NCBI GenBank assembly: GCA_023145375.1 | Contig: JAGLDY010000052.1 | Location: 1 to 38,545 of the forward strand | DNA from: Candidatus Sabulitectum sp. | GTDB taxonomy: Bacteria; Fermentibacterota; Fermentibacteria; Fermentibacterales; JCC-6 | Direction of reading: 5' to 3' | DNA length: 38,545 bases | Shown: positions 31,529-38,545 of the stretch, one piece after another | How the letters are laid out: every line of letters starts with the position of its first letter | Position numbering within the stretch: position 1 is the stretch's first letter | The notes under the pieces: generated by a model | What the model was told of the DNA's origin: nothing | The model's database searches: none | What the model saw: only the letters and a program-made list of their open reading frames with translations | Program-made: the position numbers and the translations under genes

Positions 31529-33312
31529 GATTCATGTACTGTGTCCTTGTGCTTGTCTTTACAATGGCTGCCTGGGACTTCAGTTACAACATCAATATGG
31601 AACAGATAAAGGAAACCACCTCCCTCACCAACAGCTTTTCTGTCTCTGAGGCGATTTCCCCCACTGTGAGCCTGAACGGAAACGGTTCTTTTTATGCCAA
31701 GAGAACGGATGGTCTGGATCAATTCACCGATTCCCGTTCCGGTAGTGGCTGGGTCAGCTGGAAACCCATAGACGGGGTTGATATGTCATCTACTTTTCTG
31801 AAGAGCATCTCTCTGGAAGACAGATACGGTTCCAGGGTTAGAGATGACAGAACAGAGTCCGCCACAGGGGCTATCCGCTATTCCAGAGGAAGCTGGCTTT
31901 CCACCAATACTGCTGTGGGTATTCAACGGCGGGATTACATCACATCATCCGGGACAGGAAACAACGATGGAAACTTCTACAGGGTGAGTGCCAGTGTGAA
32001 TAAAACCATTCTCAACAGCATTAATACCTCTGTAGGGTTTAACGAGAATCGATCCTACGGAAGTGAAACCAATAATTTTTCTGACGGACTCTCTGCCAGA
32101 GTAAGCTACTATTTCCCTGAAGAGTATAGAGGCGGAAGTATCGGAGCAGAGATATCCGGGGACAGAAACTCCGTTATCTACATTGACTCGCTGGAAAGTC
32201 ATATTGGCGACTCCTGGGCACATTCAGAGAACCTGGAGCTTCCAGAGCTCATTCCCGGCGTGTTCATCGATATCAGTACAAGCTGGTCAGGGGACAGGAA
32301 GCACTGGGAAAGTACAGATCCTGATTCCTCAGAAGCGGATCCCAGAAGTGATGACAGAACAGGAAGAAATCTCAGTTCAAATCTCATCTGGGAAATGGCG
32401 GAGAACATAGAACTTGATTTTGCCTTTTCCAGGTCCATGGATGAGAGAGAAGACCTCATGGTGATCTACGGATCGGAGGAATCCTACAAACTGGATGAAT
32501 CAATGGATGACAAACTTCTCAATATTACCCTTTCGTACACTCCAGGCAGGGCAAGAGTTGCTTTTCAGAGAATAGTAGAACTCTATTCCTACGACACCGT
32601 AATTGATGACGGTGATTCAAGTGGATATTCAAACGATTATGACAGAGATGAGTACAGGGAACTTCTGGGAGTTTCAGCGAGTATTCCTCTCTCTCCCAGG
32701 TTCACAGTTACCTGTTCAATGACCGGCCAGCAGAGAAGCAGCTACTATCTTATGGCCTCTCAGAGCGCCAACTCGAAAACAGCATCCACTTACTCTTTCT
32801 ATCCCGGTTACAAGTACGATATGGGTAACGACTGGAAGATAAGCCAGTACATGAAGATCACTGCAAACTACACCACATACATGTTCACAGAGGCCAGTGC
32901 GGATGATCGGCTGTTTCGCAGACTAGAGGAGTCATTTTCCTTGAATCGTGTCTCTTCAGACAGCACCACTCTTGGGATCTCACACAGATTCACATTTAAC
33001 GACCAGGGAACATTTGAGGACGACCTGTTCATGAGGTCTGAGGAATCCATTAACAACAGGATAACTGTGGACGCTGGTTTTCATGTCTCAGAAAAAGTTG
33101 GATTAACTCCGAGCTACACCTACGAATACGCGTCCAGAAACAGGATGGATCTTTCTCTTAAAACCGTTGATCACATACACCATGTGGGGATTCGAAGCGT
33201 TATTGCCGCTATGGGCGGGACGCTTAATGCAAATATTACCAGAACGTTCTACAGCAATTCCAGCAGAGACAGTTACTGGAATGCCACCGTGGGATTTAAT
33301 GTGAGGATGTGA
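31525..33312 (+). CDS. Putative outer-membrane beta-barrel protein, unknown family
   Basis: Not recognised by name. A 595-residue protein with an N-terminal signal-like stretch (MRFMYCVLVLVFTMAAW) and then almost continuous alternating polar/hydrophobic strands of 10-12 residues joined by Asp/Ser/Gly-rich loops (VSLNGNGSFYAKRTDG, RNLSSNLIWEMAENIELDFAFSRSM, VGLTPSYTYEYASRNRMDLSL), ending SYWNATVGFNVRM. That pattern suggests a large outer-membrane barrel of more than 20 strands; the final residue is Met rather than the usual Phe. It overlaps rsmA and is followed by a lipoprotein gene, so it may form an envelope pair with it. Confidence 0.65.
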   Translation: MRFMYCVLVLVFTMAAWDFSYNINMEQIKETTSLTNSFSVSEAISPTVSLNGNGSFYAKRTDGLDQFTDSRSGSGWVSWKPIDGVDMSSTFLKSISLEDRYGSRVRDDRTESATGAIRYSRGSWLSTNTAVGIQRRDYITSSGTGNNDGNFYRVSASVNKTILNSINTSVGFNENRSYGSETNNFSDGLSARVSYYFPEEYRGGSIGAEISGDRNSVIYIDSLESHIGDSWAHSENLELPELIPGVFIDISTSWSGDRKHWESTDPDSSEADPRSDDRTGRNLSSNLIWEMAENIELDFAFSRSMDEREDLMVIYGSEESYKLDESMDDKLLNITLSYTPGRARVAFQRIVELYSYDTVIDDGDSSGYSNDYDRDEYRELLGVSASIPLSPRFTVTCSMTGQQRSSYYLMASQSANSKTASTYSFYPGYKYDMGNDWKISQYMKITANYTTYMFTEASADDRLFRRLEESFSLNRVSSDSTTLGISHRFTFNDQGTFEDDLFMRSEESINNRITVDAGFHVSEKVGLTPSYTYEYASRNRMDLSLKTVDHIHHVGIRSVIAAMGGTLNANITRTFYSNSSRDSYWNATVGFNVRM

Positions 33313-33320
33313 GTGAGATC

Positions 33321-33908
33321 ATGCGAATTTATTTTTCAGTAATGGCTCTTATCGTTCTGCTCATGTGTTCATGCAGTTTGTTTGAACCGCGTGTACCTGA
33401 AGACCCATCCAGTGGCGGAGTCGTCTGGGTGGATCCCACAAGCCCGGATCTGGTCGTTGAGAACATGCAGTCTGCTCTGAACGGTTCTTCAGCTCTCTAC
33501 ATGGACTGTTTTGCCCAGTCTTTTGTGTTCTATGCAGATACCAGTGATATCAACGATTACCTGACATACAATTTCAATGACTGGGACTGGAGTGTTGAGA
33601 ATACCACTGTTCTTACACTCTATTCTCTTGTTCCATCCGACAGTACAGTTACTGCAGAGTTTCTTATTGACATGAGCCATCCTGACCCTGCCGCTCCGGC
33701 AGACAGTGCAATTATCTACAGGGAGTACTCCATCACTGTTCCACAGTCATTCCACTCAGGCACCGGAGCTCCTGCAGTGGGGCTGGCAGAGCTTCATCTG
33801 GTGGAGGATGGCGAAGGCCTATGGAGCGTAACAGAGTGGCATGACGCAAGACACGAAGAGGCTACTGAATGGGTTACCTGGGCGGTGGCAAAGGCGTTTT
33901 ACCGCTGA
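33321..33908 (+). CDS. Predicted lipoprotein, unknown function
   Basis: A 195-residue protein with a lipoprotein-like start MRIYFSVMALIVLLMCSCSLF; the acylated Cys is most likely C18. The rest has the look of an NTF2/SnoaL-like fold (repeated YMDCFAQSFVFYADTSDIND, TVTAEFLIDMSH, LWSVTEWHDARHEEATEWVTWA), with a Trp-rich end. The ATG at 33321 is preferred to a GTG 12 bp upstream because it begins the hydrophobic signal. It follows the barrel-like gene by 8 bp and its end overlaps the methyltransferase start by 40 bp. Confidence 0.7.
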   Translation: MRIYFSVMALIVLLMCSCSLFEPRVPEDPSSGGVVWVDPTSPDLVVENMQSALNGSSALYMDCFAQSFVFYADTSDINDYLTYNFNDWDWSVENTTVLTLYSLVPSDSTVTAEFLIDMSHPDPAAPADSAIIYREYSITVPQSFHSGTGAPAVGLAELHLVEDGEGLWSVTEWHDARHEEATEWVTWAVAKAFYR

Positions 33909-34489
33909 GCCCTGACACTTTCGCAGGCAGGGAGATCACCACCGACACTCTGCTTATTGCAGAGATGGCCGGTACTGTTCCATGCAGGGTCTGTTTTGAT
34001 CTGGGGACTGGAACCGGTGAGATACTCAGGAACACAGATTTTTTGAATAAAGGTGTTTTTACCGTGGGCATTGATATCTCTCACGACGCTCTCAGGTTGT
34101 TTGACAGGACAGCAGGACAACCGGTACTGTGCGGTGTGAATGCGATCTCCTCGGTTTTCAGAAAAGCTTGTGCCGATCTTGTGCTTGCCAATCCCCCGTA
34201 TAACATTGCAGGAGAGGGCAGAGCTTCCATTGACCCTCTGAGACAGGAGGCGCGGACAGGGAATCCTCTGCTTCTTTACAGGTTCATATTCGCAGCTGCG
34301 TACCTGTTGAGATCCGGCGGACACTTCATAATCAGCGGCAGAAAAGAAAGAGCAGAAGAGATCAGAACCGGTTTGTACGCAGCAGGGTTCAGTCAGATAG
34401 AGAGATCTGAGAGGGGTAGAGTTCTTGCAGTAAAGGCGTTAATGGAGCGATCTTGGCCTTCTGAATACTGCCGCAGCATAATATGCTGA
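33869..34489 (+). CDS. N6-adenine-type methyltransferase (TrmN6/YfiC-like)
   Basis: A 206-residue class I SAM methyltransferase. Motif I is FDLGTGTGEIL, motif II GIDISHDALRLF, and the amino-methylation motif IV is LANPPYNIAGEG, the NPPY that marks N6-adenine or glutamine methylation. The N-terminus GGGKGVLPLSPDTFAGREITTDTLL resembles TrmN6-like tRNA (adenine37-N6) methyltransferases, but the target cannot be fixed. The ATG at 33869 lies 40 bp inside the preceding lipoprotein gene and has GAAGAGG 7 nt upstream. Its last 51 bp overlap the convergent secreted-protein gene. Confidence 0.82.
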   Translation: MGYLGGGKGVLPLSPDTFAGREITTDTLLIAEMAGTVPCRVCFDLGTGTGEILRNTDFLNKGVFTVGIDISHDALRLFDRTAGQPVLCGVNAISSVFRKACADLVLANPPYNIAGEGRASIDPLRQEARTGNPLLLYRFIFAAAYLLRSGGHFIISGRKERAEEIRTGLYAAGFSQIERSERGRVLAVKALMERSWPSEYCRSIIC

Positions 34490-34885
34490 GTCCGAGTAAG
34501 CACCCTCCAGAAGCTCCATCTCAAGCTGCCATATGCCTGTTTCTACAGAGTCCGGCATGATGGTCAGTGTGGTATGGTCACTCAGGTCTGCACTTGGACA
34601 TATTCCCTGGGGATTTGTAAGCCAGAAATCAACAAAGTTGAATGTGGAGTTTGTCCAGATAATAAACTGATAACTGTATGTAGAGTTAAGATTCATATCA
34701 AGGGAAAGGGTGTCGTTGAGAACAAGCAAACCGCTGAAGGGTTCATCCACCATCTCATCACCGGCGCTGATAAGCATATCAGTGGTAACAGCCAGCCGCT
34801 CCAGAGCCTTTGCCTCCCCCTCGCTGGCAGATGAATGGGAAAAAGAGAACAGAAGCATCGTAAGCAGTAAAAGGTGTTTTGACAC
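34439..34885 (-). CDS. Small secreted protein, unknown
   Basis: A 148-residue product with a clear signal peptide (MSKHLLLLTMLLFSFSHSSA). The mature part is beta-rich, with FIIWTNSTFNFVDFWLTNPQG and a Thr/Asp-rich strand set, resembling pre-peptidase-type or jelly-roll domains without a firm match. The start is GTG at 34885 with AAGGGG 6 nt upstream. Its 3' end overlaps the methyltransferase gene tail-to-tail by 51 bp. Confidence 0.6.
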   Translation of the reverse strand: MSKHLLLLTMLLFSFSHSSASEGEAKALERLAVTTDMLISAGDEMVDEPFSGLLVLNDTLSLDMNLNSTYSYQFIIWTNSTFNFVDFWLTNPQGICPSADLSDHTTLTIMPDSVETGIWQLEMELLEGAYSDSAYYAAAVFRRPRSLH

Positions 34886-34907
34886 GGTAACCCCTTCCTG
34901 AGATATT
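34879..34907 (+). promoter_or_regulatory. Promoter of the envelope-glycan gene group
   Basis: A perfect TTGACA (34879-34884) is followed after 17 bp by GATATT (34902-34907). Transcription would start near 34914, 24 nt before the AGAAGGGA ribosome site of the PHP phosphatase. The -35 box overlaps the start codon of the divergent secreted-protein gene. Confidence 0.55.
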
Positions 34908-34954
34908 TACTCATCAGAAAATATAACCGTTAGGTCCAGAAGGGAAGTAGTCAT

Positions 34955-35698
34955 CTGTCAGTAATAGACCTGCATTCTCATATAGTTCCCGCGGTGGATG
35001 ATGGTGCCAGAACAAATTTTGAAGCAATTGAGATCATCACCAGAATGCGTGAAAGACTTGAACCGGGGTCTACTATCGTGTTTACCCCTCATTATTCGAG
35101 TTCAATGAGTAGAAGGGTAGCTGATGGAAGGCGGAGGAAATCCGTTCAGTTCCTGGATCGGATGGAAGAGGAATTTTCACCGGACCTCAGCTTTCTTGCC
35201 GCTGGAGAACTGATGATACAGAGGGGTTCTCTCAAGCACATGGAGGAGATCAGGTATCCTGGAACAGGCTGGGTGCTTGTGGAGTTTGATACCGGGGTCA
35301 GCTGGATAGAGACTCTCATTCAGCTTAAAAGGATCATTAATAAAGGCTATTCTCCTTTGATAGCTCATCCTGAGAGGTACAGATGGTGTAGACGAAAGAA
35401 CAAGAAGTTGATAACTCTTTCAGAAATGGGTTGTGGAACAATGGTCAGTGCCCGTTCCTTCAAGTTGAAAAGATATGCCGCCGCCGCACGCAATCTGCTT
35501 AAAGACGGGTTGAGCCATGCTTTATGCAGTGATGCACACTCCATTCGGGACCCTATTCTTGACGGAGATCTGAAGAAGAAACTGGATGAATCTTCCTCCG
35601 TTCCCTGGCAGATACTTACCGGTGATATCCCGGACATGATCCTTAACGACCTGAAACTTCCCGAGCTTCCACTGACAGGTAAAAGGCGGTTTTCATGA
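34955..35698 (+). CDS. PHP-domain phosphatase, CpsB/CapC-type (tyrosine phosphatase family)
   Basis: A metal-dependent PHP-fold phosphatase of the type that dephosphorylates tyrosine kinases controlling polysaccharide export. Motifs: SVIDLHSHIVPAVDDGA (the HxH metal site), FTPHYSSSM, LAAGELM, LIAHPERYRW and LCSDAHSIRDP. The first ordinary start codon, GTG at 34994, would cut off HxH, and no ATG, GTG or TTG lies between it and the TAG at 34931. I place the start at CTG (34955), which gives 247 residues and has AGAAGGGA 9-10 nt upstream. GTA or ATA at the family's usual Met/Ile position are the alternatives. Its end overlaps the next gene by ATGA. Confidence 0.85.
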   Translation: MSVIDLHSHIVPAVDDGARTNFEAIEIITRMRERLEPGSTIVFTPHYSSSMSRRVADGRRRKSVQFLDRMEEEFSPDLSFLAAGELMIQRGSLKHMEEIRYPGTGWVLVEFDTGVSWIETLIQLKRIINKGYSPLIAHPERYRWCRRKNKKLITLSEMGCGTMVSARSFKLKRYAAAARNLLKDGLSHALCSDAHSIRDPILDGDLKKKLDESSSVPWQILTGDIPDMILNDLKLPELPLTGKRRFS

Positions 35699-36492
35699 AA
35701 GTATTAGTAGTGGGTTCATCTGGAATGCTTGGCTCTGAGATAATGAAGCTTCTGGGAAAGAGCGGGGTGGCAGCTGATCTTCCTGTCTTCGATGTGACCC
35801 GACTGGATCGTGTGGTTTCAGCAGTGAACGGTGTAAAACCTGATGTGATCCTCAACACTTCCGGTATAACTGATGTGGATCTTTGCGAGAGGGATCCGGA
35901 AACAGCAGAGAAGGTGCATCATGAAGGCATAAGGAACCTTGCTGCAACAGAGGTTCGTTTGATCACTGTCTCAACGGACCAGGTATTCTCTTCAGGATCA
36001 GGAGAGTATCTTCTTGAATCTGACGCAACTGAACCTGCGAACATATATGCTGCCAGCAAGCTCAGGGGAGAGAAGGCGGCTCTTGAGTATCCTGGAAACA
36101 CAGTGGTAAGAACATCGTGGCTTTTTGGAAGTAATGGGCTGCTTCCCTGGATCATCAGAAGGCTTCTTGACAAGGGAACTGTTACTGCGGTTACCGATCA
36201 GACTTCCTGTATCACATCTGTTGACTCCCTTGCAGAGGTTCTGGTAGGTATGGCCTTGGACAAAGATCGAACCGGTCTATACCATTGCGTGAACAAGGGT
36301 GCTGTAACTCCATTTGATCTTGCGTGCAGAGTAAGGGAGAGGATTGGAACGGGTACTGTGATCCCCGGTTTGTGGAAACAACTTGCCCTTTCTGCTCCAA
36401 GACCGGTATGGTCTGCTCTCGGAACCGAAAGAGATATTGAATTACCGCCGTTGGAAGAGGTAATGGAATTATGTTTGAAAAAAATGCTGTAG
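35695..36492 (+). CDS. rfbD: dTDP-4-dehydrorhamnose reductase-like NAD(P)-dependent enzyme (RmlD family)
   Basis: A 265-residue extended short-chain dehydrogenase. The Rossmann motif is GSSGMLGSE, NTSGITDVDLCE and STDQVFSSG are RmlD-like (family STDYVFDG), and the catalytic YAASK gives Tyr and Lys. RmlD makes dTDP-L-rhamnose for surface glycans; however the rest of the rml pathway is not in this window, so the sugar is uncertain. The ATG overlaps the PHP phosphatase stop (ATGA), and the end overlaps gmhA by 22 bp. Confidence 0.85.
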   Translation: MKVLVVGSSGMLGSEIMKLLGKSGVAADLPVFDVTRLDRVVSAVNGVKPDVILNTSGITDVDLCERDPETAEKVHHEGIRNLAATEVRLITVSTDQVFSSGSGEYLLESDATEPANIYAASKLRGEKAALEYPGNTVVRTSWLFGSNGLLPWIIRRLLDKGTVTAVTDQTSCITSVDSLAEVLVGMALDKDRTGLYHCVNKGAVTPFDLACRVRERIGTGTVIPGLWKQLALSAPRPVWSALGTERDIELPPLEEVMELCLKKML

Positions 36493-37040
36493 AGGAATAC
36501 ATCAAGAAGGCAACTGCTTTGATCGCAGAGATGAACGTGGACTCTGTTGCAGAGATCACACGGGAATTGAACCGGTGCTTCAACAGTGATGGAAAAGTGC
36601 TGTTGTGTGGCAACGGGGGAAGTGCTTCTGACGCATCTCACTTCGCCGGAGAGCTGATTGGCAGGTTCAGGCGGGACCGGGAAGCGCTTGCAGCGGTTGC
36701 TCTCACTGTGGATCCTGCGGTTGTAACTGCTGTAGCTAACGACTACGGTTACGAGAATATCTTTTCCCGTCAGGTGGAAGCTCTGGGTAGAGAAGGGGAT
36801 ATCCTCATTGCAATAAGCACAAGTGGAGAAAGCCCTAATGTTCTGAAAGCTGCGGAGACCGCCCGGAAAGCGGGACTTCGGGTTATTGCTTTCACTTCAG
36901 CAAGTTGCGTGAATGCTAACTGGGCTGATCTTCACTGGAGATCAAACTCATCTGTAACCAGCTATTCCCAGGAGCAGATGCTGGTGGTCTTCCATGCGAT
37001 CTGCTTTAGTCTGGAGGAGATCCTTGCGGAAAAAGAGTAA
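36471..37040 (+). CDS. gmhA: Phosphoheptose isomerase
   Basis: A 189-residue SIS-domain enzyme converting sedoheptulose 7-phosphate to D-glycero-D-manno-heptose 7-phosphate, the first step to LPS-core or S-layer heptose. The SIS phosphate site is GNGGSASDASHFAGEL, with zinc ligands H57 and E61, and the C-terminal pair Q167 and H175 (SQEQMLVVFHAICF). STSGESPNVLKAA and AVANDYGYENIF are also family blocks. It overlaps the RmlD-like gene by 22 bp, which fits translational coupling. Confidence 0.92.
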   Translation: MFEKNAVEEYIKKATALIAEMNVDSVAEITRELNRCFNSDGKVLLCGNGGSASDASHFAGELIGRFRRDREALAAVALTVDPAVVTAVANDYGYENIFSRQVEALGREGDILIAISTSGESPNVLKAAETARKAGLRVIAFTSASCVNANWADLHWRSNSSVTSYSQEQMLVVFHAICFSLEEILAEKE

Positions 37041-38004
37041 GAATGCACTCAAATTCACTGCAGGTATTATCATTGCTGCAGTAACTATTTGGCTTACTTT
37101 CAGAAACACAGACTGGGTTCAGCTCAGATCTGTATTCAGCAATGCCCGGTGGGGTTACGCTCTTCTGGTAATTCCGGCTCTGGCCTCCAGTTATGTGTTC
37201 AGAGTCTACAGATGGGTAACTCTTCTTGCCCCGGTAGTAAAGGTAAGCAGGACAACAGCTACTCCGCCTCTGTTGACCGGATTCATGCTGAACAGCGTTC
37301 TACCGGGAAGGCTGGGTGAGTTTGCAAGATCTGCACTTCTATCCCGTAAGACAGGTATTCCCTTTGCCTCCTCTTTCGCCACCGTTGTGGTTGCAAGACT
37401 GTTTGACGGTCTTGCTCTCACAGGTCTCACGCTGGTGGTAATGACCGCCATGTGGAATTCTCTCTCAAGATCTGTAAGGGGAGGGCTTATTGCAGCAGGG
37501 TGCGGCTATATTGCGATCCTTTTTGTTTTGATCGCCCTTAGAAAGTGGCATGAATCAACTGCCAGGGTTCTGGTCTTTCCCTTCCGCAAGTTTCGTCTTG
37601 ATAAGATTGCCACAAAGATAGAAAGACTTCTGCTTGATTTTGCCAATGGTCTTGACATTCTGAAGGACCCGAGAGAGCTTTTTAGAGTATCAGTTCTCAC
37701 AGTCGGGGTATGGCTATCTCTCTGCATTTCTATCATACCGGTGTTTTATGCCCTTGAGATGCCCTGGAGCTGGTTCTATCCTCCGCTTATCCTTGTTCTC
37801 GCCGGTTTTGGAATGCTCATACCTACTCCTGCAGGAACGGGAACCATCCATTACGCAATTGGTGTTCTCTTTCCAGCAATAACCGGGATACCAAACTCCC
37901 AGGGAAAGGCTTTAGCTATTGTATTTCACGCCACTCAGTTCATACCTGTGATCCTGGCAGGTCTCATTGCTTCAAAGGGCAATATCAAGTTGGACGAGAA
38001 CTGA
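37024..38004 (+). CDS. Flippase-like membrane protein (lysylphosphatidylglycerol synthase TM family)
   Basis: A 326-residue polytopic protein of the AglD/MprF-TM (UPF0104) family, about eight helices. Family blocks are MLNSVLPGRLGEFARSALLSRKTGI and ARLFDGLAL, plus GFGMLIPTPAGTGTIHYAIGV near the end. Members are thought to flip or modify lipid-linked head groups. A TTG at 37024 is preferred as start (GGAGGA 5-6 nt upstream; MRKKSKNALKF), overlapping gmhA by 17 bp; an upstream in-frame ATG at 36994 has no such site. In this operon a role with lipid-linked glycans is plausible. Confidence 0.82.
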   Translation: MRKKSKNALKFTAGIIIAAVTIWLTFRNTDWVQLRSVFSNARWGYALLVIPALASSYVFRVYRWVTLLAPVVKVSRTTATPPLLTGFMLNSVLPGRLGEFARSALLSRKTGIPFASSFATVVVARLFDGLALTGLTLVVMTAMWNSLSRSVRGGLIAAGCGYIAILFVLIALRKWHESTARVLVFPFRKFRLDKIATKIERLLLDFANGLDILKDPRELFRVSVLTVGVWLSLCISIIPVFYALEMPWSWFYPPLILVLAGFGMLIPTPAGTGTIHYAIGVLFPAITGIPNSQGKALAIVFHATQFIPVILAGLIASKGNIKLDEN

Positions 38005-38031
38005 GGGAACTTATGGGGCTGTCCGGTGTAG

Positions 38032-38037
38032 TATAAT
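38032..38037 (+). promoter_or_regulatory. Possible -10 box for the FmdB-like gene
   Basis: A perfect TATAAT lies 33 bp before the ATG at 38071. No good -35 box is found at 16-18 bp, so support is limited to the -10 and position. Confidence 0.35.
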
Positions 38038-38070
38038 TCCTGAAATTCTGGAGATAGAAAGAGGATAACG

Positions 38071-38307
38071 ATGCCCACATATGATTACGTTTGCGATAAG
38101 TGCGGATTACGGTACGAGAAATTTCAAAACATGTCCGCAGAGCCGGATACAAAGTGCCCTGAGTGCGGTGGCAAGGTAAGAAGACTTATAGGTGCCGGTG
38201 CCGGTCTTATCTTCAAGGGAAGCGGTTTTTACCAGACAGACTACAAAACACCATCACGGCCCTCCGATAGCTCTGCACCCCCCACCTGTCCTGTTGCTAA
38301 AGACTGA
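38071..38307 (+). CDS. FmdB-type zinc-ribbon protein
   Basis: A 78-residue putative regulatory protein starting MPTYDYVCDKCGLRYEKFQ, with a zinc ribbon made by C8/C11 and C29/C32 (KCPECGGKV) and the FmdB-like GLIFKGSGFYQTDY block. The Ser/Pro-rich tail holds one more Cys. The family is found in most bacteria; its best described members regulate amide or formamide metabolism, but function is usually unknown. It is monocistronic here and converges with the truncated gene that follows. Confidence 0.9.
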   Translation: MPTYDYVCDKCGLRYEKFQNMSAEPDTKCPECGGKVRRLIGAGAGLIFKGSGFYQTDYKTPSRPSDSSAPPTCPVAKD

Positions 38308-38332
38308 TCCATGGTACCGAAGTACATGATCT

Positions 38333-38545
38333 TTATAGGATCTCCATACCGTTACCAACGATCTTCCAGTTCCCATTCTCCTGAACCAGTTCTATCTCTT
38401 CCATGTTTCCATCAATTGTGAACCGGACAAGAGCTGTGTCTCCACGGATCGCCGTTTCTCCGAACTCCACACCGCGGAAGTCCGGCAGCTCTCCTGCATA
38501 GAGAGGGCTGATGAACAAGGCATTCAGAGAATCACCAGGAGTAAG
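38333..38545 (-). CDS. C-terminal end of an unknown protein (5' part beyond window)
   Basis: The minus-strand frame is open to the window edge and ends in TAA at 38333. The 70 visible residues (starting LTPGDSLNALFISPLYAGEL) include GDTALVRFTIDGNMEEIELV and ENGNWKIVGNGMEIL, the alternating-strand pattern and W-K-I ending of NTF2-like/DUF4878-type lipoprotein domains. The family cannot be fixed from this fragment. Confidence 0.6.
   Translation of the reverse strand, partial: LTPGDSLNALFISPLYAGELPDFRGVEFGETAIRGDTALVRFTIDGNMEEIELVQENGNWKIVGNGMEIL

Overview
This window reads as a gene-dense bacterial chromosome segment from a diderm. It encodes an outer-membrane Tol-Pal system, lipoproteins, a probable outer-membrane beta-barrel protein and phosphoheptose isomerase. 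Two secreted proteins, one a gingipain-like C25 peptidase, end in a short beta-rich tail ending in a (P)xGxYxV-type motif, like the type A sorting domains of type IX secretion and of FlgD-like cell-surface tails. That points to the Fibrobacteres-Chlorobi-Bacteroidetes (FCB) side of the tree, probably a poorly cultured candidate phylum such as the Fermentibacterota type. There is no rRNA gene here, so this placement is inference.

Layout. 1-5.5 kb: the end of the ribosomal protein/spc-alpha operon (secY, adk, map, infA, rpmJ, rpsM, rpsK, rpoA, rplQ) followed by pfkA; rpsD is absent from its usual place between rpsK and rpoA. 5.5-9.5 kb: two minus-strand secreted proteins around a plus-strand CGGC-domain protein. 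9.6-12.7 kb: a Nudix hydrolase fused to a degenerate receiver domain, then ridA-tolQ-tolR-tonB/tolA-like. 12.8-14.8 kb: a decayed island holding a small frameshifted ORF and a C69 dipeptidase pseudogene with two frameshifts and an in-frame TAG. 15.1-18.6 kb: a secreted esterase with a PDZ domain, and a divergent SLC13-type transporter with RCK_C (TrkA_C) domains. 18.6-19.4 kb: a HEPN/MNT module flanked by 39-bp direct repeats. 19.4-21.7 kb: a cupin gene and a divergent arsR-permease-thioredoxin-like operon with a visible operator. 21.8-24.2 kb: tolB-pal-cpoB-like. 24.4-31.5 kb: tig-clpP-clpX-engB-purA-TatD/radical SAM fusion-rsmA. 31.5-34.9 kb: an outer-membrane barrel candidate, a lipoprotein, an N6-adenine-type methyltransferase and a small secreted protein. 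34.9-38.5 kb: an envelope-glycan group (PHP phosphatase, RmlD-like reductase, GmhA, flippase-like membrane protein), an FmdB zinc ribbon and the end of an unknown gene.

How they work together. Most plus-strand genes overlap by ATGA, GTGA or TAATG, or sit within about 20 bp of each other, so long polycistronic units are likely. Tol-Pal is split into two clusters about 9 kb apart (motor plus energy transducer; periplasmic/OM part). The most interesting features are the repeat-flanked HEPN/MNT cassette placed exactly between two convergent stop codons, the Nudix-pseudoreceiver fusion with its phosphoacceptor Asp changed to Asn, the TatD-radical SAM fusion, and two genes interrupted by in-frame TAG codons although TAG is an ordinary stop in many neighbours.
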